8,701 nt of DNA from Acidimicrobiia bacterium (GTDB lineage: Bacteria; Actinomycetota; Acidimicrobiia; Acidimicrobiales; Ilumatobacteraceae), in NCBI GenBank assembly GCA_010025655.1, contig RGSV01000039.1:1-8701 (forward strand), given 5' to 3'. Both the position numbers and the translations under genes were made by a program. The stretch's first letter is position 1. Every line of letters starts with the position of its first letter. The notes below the pieces were generated by a model that had not been told where the DNA came from, made no database searches, and saw nothing but the letters and a program-made list of their open reading frames with translations. This document shows, in pieces, positions 1 to 5,419 of this stretch.

Positions 1-2277
1 ATGGCTGGAAGCATCCTCGGTAATCGCGTTCTGCGCAAAGAAGACCCCAAGTTTCTCACCACGGGTGGGGTGTACGTCGACGACATGCGCGACGAAGCGT
101 TGCTCGCGGGTGCGGCTCACGTCACCTTCGTGCGCTCACCGCTGGCGCACGCTCACATCAAAGGCATCGATGTGAGCGAAGCATTGCAGGCGCCAGGCGT
201 TATCGCAGTGCACACCGCCGCATCGCTCAACTTGGCAGCCGAGACATCGTCGTACAACCCTGGCTGTGCGCGCACGCTGTTGGCGAGCGACCGTGTTCGT
301 TATGTGGGCGAACCTGTTGCCGCGGTGATCACCGAGCGCGCCGACCAAGGCGAAGATGCCGCTGACCGAGTGATCATCGACTACGACCCCATCGAAGCTC
401 TCGTCGACCTTGAGGCGGCGATGGAATCAGGCACGCATCTCTACCCTGCCGCAGGCAGCAACGTGATGGTCGACTCGACGTTGTGGGGCATGCCCGGCGT
501 GACAGGTGATGAGTTCTTCGCCGACTGTGAAGTAGTCGTCAAAGGTCGCTACATGAATCAACGCGTCGCACCATGCCCACTTGAGGTGCGTGGCTCAGCG
601 GTGGCGTGGGTCGACGGCCGGCTGTATCAGTGGATCTCGACCCAGCATGCCCAAGGCGTGCGTGATCAAATCAACAAGAGCGATCCGGCGAGCAGTGTGC
701 GTGTGATCACACCAGATGTCGGTGGCGGTTTTGGCGCGAAAATCTCTGCATACCCAGAAGAGCTGGTGCTCGGTCGCCTCGCGCAAGCCGTCGGTCGCCC
801 GTTGCGCTGGCGTGAGACGCGTAGCGAATCGATGCTCGCCCTTGGGCACGGTCGCGCGCAGTTGCAATACATCACCATCGGGGGAACCCGCGACGGCAAG
901 GTGCTCGCCTACCGACTTGAAGCGATACAAGACTGTGGTGCATTCGTCGACGTTGGTGCAGTGCTCGCACCCGCCTGCACTCGCCCGATGAGCAGCGGTG
1001 TGTATGCGATTCCAAAGATTGAATGCCGTACCAAATCGGTGGTCACCAACACCACGCCGATTGTCGCCTACCGCGGCGCAGGGCGACCCGAAGCCACTGC
1101 CGCCATCGAACGCGCGATGGACATGTTCGCTGCCGAAATTGGTAAGGACGCGGCAGAGGTGCGACGTATCAATCTGATTCCGAAGTTCACCGAACCGCAC
1201 ACCACCGCTATCGGCCAGGAATATGACGTGGGCGACTTCGAGGGTGCTCTCGACAAGGTGCTCGCCGCGGCAAAGTACAGCGACTTACGTCGCGAGCAGG
1301 CCGAGCGTCGCAAGCGAAACGACCGCAACCAGTTGGGCATCGGTGTGAGCGTGTACGTAGAAATCACGAGCGGTGGCACCAACCACGAAGATGCGCGCAT
1401 CGAGGTATTGCCCGATGGTCGCGCCATCGTGTACACCGGCACATCGCCGCACGGTCAAGGTCATGTCACGGCCTGGTCGATGATTGCGAGTGAACACACG
1501 GGTATTCCGATGGACAAAATCGACGTCGTATGGGGCGACACCGACATCATTCCTGATGGTCTTGGCACCTACGGTTCGCGGTCGCTGCAACTCGGTGGCG
1601 CCGCCGTGCATCAGACGGCAGAAAAGCTCGTTGAGCTCGCCCGCTCAGTTGCTGCATCGGCACTCGAAGCAGCCGAGGCCGACGTGGTGCTCGACAAAGA
1701 TCGCGGAGCCTTCCATGTGGCAGGTACGCCGGCGCGCGCGGTGAGCTGGGGCGAACTCGCCACCCGCCGCAAGACCGACGGTGGGCTCGCGGTCGCCGAA
1801 CGATTCACTTCGGGCGGGGCGACCTTTCCGTTTGGGGCGCATATCGCGGTAGTTGAGGTCGACACCGACACTGGCAAGGTCACTCATCTGCGACACTTCG
1901 CATGCGATGACGCGGGCACCGTGCTGAATCCGTTGTTGTTGGAGGGCCAGATTCACGGCGGCATTGCGCAAGGTTCAGCGCAAGCTCTGCTCGAAGAGTT
2001 CGTCTACGACGACGATGGCAACCCAAAGACGGGCAACCTCGCCGAGTACGCCTTTATCTCTGCGGTTGAAGCTCCACGCATCGAGCTCGTACCGATGGCC
2101 ACACCCACGCCGCGTAACCCGCTCGGTGCAAAGGGTGTCGGCGAGTCGGGCACGATTGGCTCGACACCCGCCGTGCAATCGGCCGTGGTTGACGCACTCG
2201 CGCACCTGGGCGTGCGTCACATCGACATGCCAACGACGCCCGAACGCGTCTGGCGTGCGATGCATCGGCAAGACTGA
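1..2277 (+). CDS. Molybdopterin-binding large subunit of a xanthine dehydrogenase/CoxL-like hydroxylase (L1)
   Basis: A 758-aa catalytic (Moco) subunit of a molybdenum hydroxylase. It would hydroxylate a small organic substrate in the cytoplasm and pass electrons to a [2Fe-2S] and an FAD subunit. Visible features: the family N-terminus GNRVLRKEDPKFLTTGG (aldehyde oxidase a/b hammerhead domain, about 7-140); STQ (213-215); the glycine-rich Moco loop GGGFGAK (241-247); AYRGAGR (356-362), the form II active-site loop in place of the AYxCSFR of true CO dehydrogenase; TSPHGQGH (481-488); and KGVGESG (711-717), whose Glu715 aligns with the family's catalytic glutamate. No signal peptide. The ATG at base 1 gives the expected N-terminus, but its ribosome binding site lies outside the window. 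Length is normal for the family. Compared with L2 downstream it lacks a segment near residue 457 (see findings). No S or M partner is next to it here; they may lie upstream, or the downstream S and M may be shared. Family certain, substrate unknown. Confidence 0.93.
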   Translation: MAGSILGNRVLRKEDPKFLTTGGVYVDDMRDEALLAGAAHVTFVRSPLAHAHIKGIDVSEALQAPGVIAVHTAASLNLAAETSSYNPGCARTLLASDRVRYVGEPVAAVITERADQGEDAADRVIIDYDPIEALVDLEAAMESGTHLYPAAGSNVMVDSTLWGMPGVTGDEFFADCEVVVKGRYMNQRVAPCPLEVRGSAVAWVDGRLYQWISTQHAQGVRDQINKSDPASSVRVITPDVGGGFGAKISAYPEELVLGRLAQAVGRPLRWRETRSESMLALGHGRAQLQYITIGGTRDGKVLAYRLEAIQDCGAFVDVGAVLAPACTRPMSSGVYAIPKIECRTKSVVTNTTPIVAYRGAGRPEATAAIERAMDMFAAEIGKDAAEVRRINLIPKFTEPHTTAIGQEYDVGDFEGALDKVLAAAKYSDLRREQAERRKRNDRNQLGIGVSVYVEITSGGTNHEDARIEVLPDGRAIVYTGTSPHGQGHVTAWSMIASEHTGIPMDKIDVVWGDTDIIPDGLGTYGSRSLQLGGAAVHQTAEKLVELARSVAASALEAAEADVVLDKDRGAFHVAGTPARAVSWGELATRRKTDGGLAVAERFTSGGATFPFGAHIAVVEVDTDTGKVTHLRHFACDDAGTVLNPLLLEGQIHGGIAQGSAQALLEEFVYDDDGNPKTGNLAEYAFISAVEAPRIELVPMATPTPRNPLGAKGVGESGTIGSTPAVQSAVVDALAHLGVRHIDMPTTPERVWRAMHRQD

Positions 2278-2281
2278 ACGG

Positions 2282-3241
2282 GTGAACAACGCACCAATCG
2301 TCGCTGAGCAACTCGTTCGTCACTTCGGCGAAGTCAAGGCAGTCGACGGAATCAACCTCACCGTCAATCAAGGCGAGATCTTCGGCTTTCTCGGGCCGAA
2401 CGGCGCGGGCAAGAGCACTGCCGTGCGCATGCTCACCACACTGTTGCGCCCGACGAGCGGCACCGCGCGAGTCGCGGGCTTCGATGTAGTGAAGCAAGCC
2501 GACGATGTTCGCCGCAACATTGGTGTGGCGTTGCAAGATGCGGCCATTGATCCGCTCATGACCGGCTTTGAATTGCTCGAGTTGCAGGCCGTGCTCTACG
2601 GGATACCTGCAAACAAGATGAAGCAGCGTGCCGACGACCTGCTCGAGCGTGTCGGTCTCACCGCTGCAGCCGACCGCCGCGTCGGAACCTACTCAGGCGG
2701 CATGCGTCGCCGACTCGATCTCGCACTGTCGCTCATTCACCAACCCGTCGTGTTGTTTCTTGACGAACCGACGACGGGTCTCGACCCGATGAGCCGACTC
2801 ACGCTGTGGGAAGAAGTGCGGCGCCTCAACCGTGAGGGCACCACGGTGATGCTGACCACGCAATATCTCGAAGAGGCCGACCAGCTTGCCGACCGCATCG
2901 CAATCATCGACCACGGTCGCATCGTGCGCGAAGGCAAGCCCGCCGACTTGAAGCGCACCGTCGGTGACCCGACGCTGCTCATCAATGTGTCGCGTGCGCA
3001 GACCGACTCTGCCAAGACGGTGCTCGCTCGCTTCGGCGAACTGCGCCCCACCGCCGAGGGCACACTCGGTGTCGGCTTGAAAGGCGGCGCCGAGCGAGTT
3101 GCCGAAGTCGTGCGTGCACTTGACGAGGCCAAGATCGTCGTTGAACACCTCGAATTGAGTCAACCGAGCCTCGATGACGTGTTCGCCGAAGCCACGGGCC
3201 ATCGTCTTGAAGGAGCAGAGAATGCGCCGCAGGCCGGCTGA
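2282..3241 (+). CDS. DrrA-family ABC exporter ATP-binding protein
   Basis: A 319-aa ATPase that would power the two ABC-2 membrane proteins encoded next. Seen in order: Walker A GPNGAGKST (38-46), Q-loop Gln85, signature YSGGMRRR (137-144), Walker B ending in LDEP with Asp161/Glu162, D-loop GLD (166-168), and TTQYLEEAD (192-200), where Gln194 replaces the usual switch histidine. That His-to-Gln change is typical of DrrA (daunorubicin-resistance) ATPases. The C-terminus carries the DrrA tail motif PSLDDVF (295-301). The GTG start at 2282 is chosen because it lies 4 bp after the L1 stop and leaves a normal short lead before the ABC fold. The open frame runs further upstream, but there it only shadows L1. 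I see no good Shine-Dalgarno, which suggests translational coupling to L1. The family exports drugs, lipids or polyketide-like compounds; the cargo cannot be read here. Confidence 0.93.
   Translation: MNNAPIVAEQLVRHFGEVKAVDGINLTVNQGEIFGFLGPNGAGKSTAVRMLTTLLRPTSGTARVAGFDVVKQADDVRRNIGVALQDAAIDPLMTGFELLELQAVLYGIPANKMKQRADDLLERVGLTAAADRRVGTYSGGMRRRLDLALSLIHQPVVLFLDEPTTGLDPMSRLTLWEEVRRLNREGTTVMLTTQYLEEADQLADRIAIIDHGRIVREGKPADLKRTVGDPTLLINVSRAQTDSAKTVLARFGELRPTAEGTLGVGLKGGAERVAEVVRALDEAKIVVEHLELSQPSLDDVFAEATGHRLEGAENAPQAG
3211..3215 (+). promoter_or_regulatory. Ribosome binding site for the first ABC-2 permease
   Basis: AGGAG six bases before the ATG at 3222, lying inside the end of the ATPase gene. 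It decides the start: an in-frame ATG at 3174 would give 16 more residues but has no comparable site and would lengthen the overlap with the ATPase to 68 bp. Confidence 0.75.
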
Positions 3242-4010
3242 AACTGCGCGCCACCTCGTGGCGTTGTCACGTCGCTCGACGTTGGCCATCTTTCGCCAGC
3301 CCGCGCTCGTTGGGCCGTCGCTGATTTTTCCACTGTTTTTCGCCGCACTCGGCTCGTCGGCCTTCAGCCGCGCCATCAGCCTGCCTGGGTTTCCACAAGT
3401 CGACTCGTATCTACAGTTCACGCTTGCGGGCACGGTCACCCAGGGCGTGCTGTTTGGTTCGGTCACCGGTGCAGCGGCACTCGCCACCGATATTCAAGAT
3501 GGTTTCTTTGATCGGCTACTCGCAGCACCGGCGTCACGGACGGCGATTCTTTTTGGGCGCCTGGCAGGAAGTTCGTTGTTCGGTGCAATGCAAGCGCTGG
3601 TGTTTCTGCTCGTTCTACTGCCCTTCGGCGTCGTAGTACAAGCGGGACTTCTCGGCTACGTGTCGATTGTGGTCGCAGGTTTTCTCACGGCGTTTGCTGT
3701 TGGGGCGCTCATGTCAGTGGTCGCGCTGAAAACTGGTTCGGCTGAAGCAGTGCAAGGAACATTTCCTGTGCTCTTCATCTTGTTGTTTCTGTCGAGTGCG
3801 TTCTTCCCGCGCGAGACCATGAGCGGTGTCTATCGACGGATTGCTGACGCGAATCCCATCTCGTACATGGTCGAGGGTCAGCGCTGGCTCACCATCGACG
3901 GTGTGTCACTCACCGCAATGCTGCAAACACTCGCAATCCCAGCTGGCATCGCGGTGCTCACCACTGCACTCGCTCTGCGTCAACTTTCGGCACGATTGCG
4001 GGCACGATGA
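3222..4010 (+). CDS. ABC-2 type (DrrB-like) exporter permease, first of two
   Basis: A 262-aa integral membrane protein forming half of the exporter's transmembrane channel. By hydrophobicity I see about six membrane segments: roughly 29-47, 66-89, 116-138, 145-168, 181-196 and 231-252. Between segments 2 and 3 lies the cytoplasmic coupling loop typical of DrrB proteins, DGFFDRLLAAPASR (93-106), which contacts the ATPase. The stretch FLSSAFFPRE followed by NPISYMVEGQR (211-221) is also typical of the family. The start at 3222 has a strong AGGAG and overlaps the ATPase gene by 20 bp; the stop overlaps the next permease by 4 bp (ATGA). It therefore depends on its neighbours for expression and very likely works with them as one transporter. 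Substrate unknown. Confidence 0.9.
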   Translation: MRRRPAETARHLVALSRRSTLAIFRQPALVGPSLIFPLFFAALGSSAFSRAISLPGFPQVDSYLQFTLAGTVTQGVLFGSVTGAAALATDIQDGFFDRLLAAPASRTAILFGRLAGSSLFGAMQALVFLLVLLPFGVVVQAGLLGYVSIVVAGFLTAFAVGALMSVVALKTGSAEAVQGTFPVLFILLFLSSAFFPRETMSGVYRRIADANPISYMVEGQRWLTIDGVSLTAMLQTLAIPAGIAVLTTALALRQLSARLRAR

Positions 4011-4825
4011 CCACCACCGTGCAGCCGTCGACCGACGCGCTCATCTCGAGCACGCAACGCACCATCGGCATTCTCGCCAAGCGCAGCATTCGCAACATTC
4101 GGCGGCTGCCGTCGGCGTTCTTTCCTGCGCTCGCCATGCCGATCTTCAACATGATCGTGTTCGCCGGCACCTTCTTTGCCGTGACGAAGATTCCGGGCTT
4201 CCCCACCGATCGCTCGATCAACTGGTACATGCCGCTTGGCATCATGATGGGCGCGGCGTTCGGCGGCGTCGGGCTCGGCTTCACCGCGATTCGCGACATT
4301 GAGACTGGCTTCTACGACCGCCTACGAATGACACCGACGTCACGTCTCTCACTCGTGCTCGGCCCGCTCACTGGCACGTTGGTGCGCATCGTGATGATGA
4401 CCACGATCGTGATCGTTCTCGGCGTCGCACTCGGCGCACGATTCACCGGTGGCGTGCTCGGCGTGCTGTGTTTGTATATCGCCGCACTGGGTCTTGCCAC
4501 CATCGGTGCTGGCTGGGGGCTCGGGCTCGCGTTCCGTTTTCAAGACATGCGTGGGGCAGCCGTCATGCAACTCTCGATTTTTCTCGTGATGTTCCTCTCT
4601 TCGGCGCAGGTTCCGCTCAATGTGATGACAGGGTGGCTGCACACCGTGGCACGAGTAAACCCAGCGACCAACATCTTGCGCCTGGCGCGGGTCGGTCTGG
4701 TTGATGTCGGCAACCCCGACCACCTCTCATGGAATGCCGTCTGGGGCGGTCTCGTCGCCATCGGGGTAATGGCCGGTTTGACTCTCACCTTCGCCGTGCG
4801 AAGCCTGCACCGACTCAACGACTAA
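4007..4825 (+). CDS. ABC-2 type (DrrB-like) exporter permease, second of two
   Basis: A 272-aa membrane protein, distinct from but related to the preceding permease. After a soluble N-terminal tail (about 1-35) there are about six hydrophobic segments near 38-58, 75-95, 121-143, 147-175, 185-203 and 245-265. The coupling loop is [14 protein letters not shown] (100-113), the counterpart of DGFFDRLLAAPASR in the first permease, and [10 protein letters not shown] plus [12 protein letters not shown] (218-229) repeat the family's C-terminal pattern. The ATG start overlaps the previous stop in an ATGA junction with no clear Shine-Dalgarno, so reinitiation is likely. Two unlike permeases with one ATPase suggest a heteromeric exporter: one ATPase dimer with one copy of each permease. 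Its stop codon is followed at once by a stem-loop, so it probably ends this transcription unit. Confidence 0.9.
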   Translation: MTTTVQPSTDALISSTQRTIGILAKRSIRNIRRLPSAFFPALAMPIFNMIVFAGTFFAVTKIPGFPTDRSINWYMPLGIMMGAAFGGVGLGFTAIRDIETGFYDRLRMTPTSRLSLVLGPLTGTLVRIVMMTTIVIVLGVALGARFTGGVLGVLCLYIAALGLATIGAGWGLGLAFRFQDMRGAAVMQLSIFLVMFLSSAQVPLNVMTGWLHTVARVNPATNILRLARVGLVDVGNPDHLSWNAVWGGLVAIGVMAGLTLTFAVRSLHRLND

Positions 4826-4875
4826 GCCCGAGCAACGGCTCGAGAGGCGATTAGACAAACGCCCCTCGCTCGGGC
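4826..4875 (+). terminator. Stem-loop directly after the exporter operon, possible terminator or attenuator
   Basis: The first base after the permease stop begins a perfect 8-bp inverted repeat, GCCCGAGC (4826-4833) and GCTCGGGC (4868-4875). An inner 8-bp arm pair, GAGAGGCG (4842-4849) and CGCCCCTC (4860-4867), has one mismatch and a 10-base loop. The left arm can instead pair locally as CGAGC-AACG-GCTCG (4829-4842), so two folds exclude each other. No T-tract follows, so a classical intrinsic terminator is not shown; GC-rich actinobacteria often lack one. It could also be a processing site or part of a leader. Confidence 0.45.
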
Positions 4876-4881
4876 AATACT
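4852..4881 (+). promoter_or_regulatory. Candidate sigma-70-type promoter for the S-L-M hydroxylase operon
   Basis: TAGACA (4852-4857, five of six matches to TTGACA), an 18-base spacer, then AATACT (4876-4881, four of six to TATAAT). It lies about 70 bp before the small-subunit ATG, in the only intergenic gap large enough for a promoter. Its spacer contains the right arm of the stem-loop following the exporter. Weak motif evidence on its own; the position is what supports it. Confidence 0.35.
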
Positions 4882-4891
4882 CCCCTTACTG

Positions 4892-4905
4892 GGTTCGTGT
4901 GAACC
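4892..4905. repeat. Short dyad, possible operator half-sites
   Basis: GGTTC-GTGT-GAACC: two perfect 5-bp arms around a 4-base centre, about 10 bases downstream of the candidate -10 box. The position, near a predicted transcription start, would suit a repressor site. Dyads this short also occur by chance. Confidence 0.3.
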
Positions 4906-4915
4906 TGGGCACAGC

Positions 4916-4935
4916 GGTCGGGCCGCGGCCTGACC
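4916..4935. repeat. 20-bp near-perfect palindrome upstream of the small-subunit gene
   Basis: GGTCG-GGCCGCGGCC-TGACC. Nine of ten base pairs are complementary, and the tenth (G4920/T4931) is a wobble pair in RNA. The central ten bases are a perfect palindrome. As RNA it forms an 8-bp stem with a CGCG loop, ending six bases before the GAGGGAGG ribosome binding region. It could be a protein-binding operator or a leader hairpin affecting translation. Confidence 0.45.
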
Positions 4936-4942
4936 TCATCGA

Positions 4943-4948
4943 GGGAGG
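4943..4948 (+). promoter_or_regulatory. Ribosome binding site for the 2Fe-2S small subunit
   Basis: GGGAGG within GAGGGAGG (4941-4948), four bases before the ATG at 4953; the first GAGG would be eight bases away. It favours the ATG at 4953 over the in-frame GTG at 4899, which would add 18 residues unlike family N-termini and would place the 20-bp palindrome inside coding sequence. Confidence 0.75.
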
Positions 4949-4952
4949 CCAT

Positions 4953-5408
4953 ATGCACGTCACGATCACGGTCAACGGCACGAAACAATCGCACGAGGTC
5001 GAACCGCGCACGCTGCTCGTCCACTTCATTCGCGAGCATGCCAAGTTGACGGGCACAAATATCGGTTGCGACACGTCGAGCTGCGGTGCCTGCACCGTGC
5101 ACCTCGACGGCGAAGCGGTCAAGAGCTGCACGATTCTTGCTGCGCAAGCCGACGGCGGTTCGGTCACGACGATCGAAGGTCTCGCCAAGAACGGCGAGAT
5201 GCATCCGATGCAGCAAGCGTTCATGGAGAACCACGGTCTGCAGTGCGGCTACTGCACGCCGGGCATGGTGATGGCGGCCATTGGTCTGCTGAACGAGAAT
5301 CCGAATCCGTCGGAAGACGACGTGCGAGTCGGTCTAGAGGGCAACCTCTGCCGCTGCACCGGTTATCACAACATCGTGAAGTCAGTGCTCGCTGCGGCGA
5401 AGAAATAG
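4953..5408 (+). CDS. 2Fe-2S small subunit of a molybdenum hydroxylase (CoxS-like)
   Basis: A 151-aa iron-sulfur subunit that carries electrons from the Moco site of the large subunit to FAD on the medium subunit. The N-terminal plant-ferredoxin-like domain binds the first cluster through Cys39, Cys44, Cys47 (in [10 protein letters not shown]) and Cys59. The C-terminal helical domain binds the second through Cys98 and Cys101 (QCGYCTPG) and Cys133 and Cys135 ([10 protein letters not shown]). All eight ligands are present, and the length is normal for CoxS-type subunits. It is the first gene of an S-L-M set: the large-subunit ATG follows 11 bases after its TAG stop. A candidate promoter and dyads precede it. 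Family very secure. The subunit alone does not tell CO, xanthine, aldehyde or aromatic-type enzymes apart. Confidence 0.96.
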   Translation: MHVTITVNGTKQSHEVEPRTLLVHFIREHAKLTGTNIGCDTSSCGACTVHLDGEAVKSCTILAAQADGGSVTTIEGLAKNGEMHPMQQAFMENHGLQCGYCTPGMVMAAIGLLNENPNPSEDDVRVGLEGNLCRCTGYHNIVKSVLAAAKK

Positions 5409-5411
5409 GAG
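5407..5411 (+). promoter_or_regulatory. Ribosome binding site for large subunit L2
   Basis: AGGAG overlapping the small-subunit stop codon (TAG, 5406-5408), eight bases before the ATG at 5420. It fixes the start of L2; the open frame extends upstream to 5066 only as an out-of-frame shadow of the small subunit. Confidence 0.75.
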
Positions 5412-5419
5412 CACACACC

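Noticed and set aside
595..1200. 201-aa open frame on the minus strand inside L1
   Set aside because: It lies fully opposite conserved L1 motifs, shows no recognisable domain and is expected in GC-rich DNA.
1964..2281. N-terminal extension of the ABC ATPase reading frame
   Set aside because: It overlaps the conserved C-terminus of L1 in another frame and is Arg/Ser-rich nonsense; the ABC fold starts right after the GTG at 2282.
2693..3487. 264-aa minus-strand open frame across the ATPase/permease junction
   Set aside because: Antisense to two well-supported overlapping genes, with no domain pattern.
3826..4302. 158-aa plus-strand open frame spanning the two permeases
   Set aside because: His/Arg/Ser-rich sequence with no membrane segments, overlapping both real permeases.
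4899..4952. Upstream GTG start for the small subunit
   Set aside because: It adds residues not typical of CoxS-type N-termini and lacks a good ribosome binding site, while 4953 has GAGGGAGG.
5066..5419. Upstream extension of the L2 reading frame
   Set aside because: Overlaps the small-subunit gene out of frame; the ATG at 5420 has AGGAG and gives the family N-terminus.
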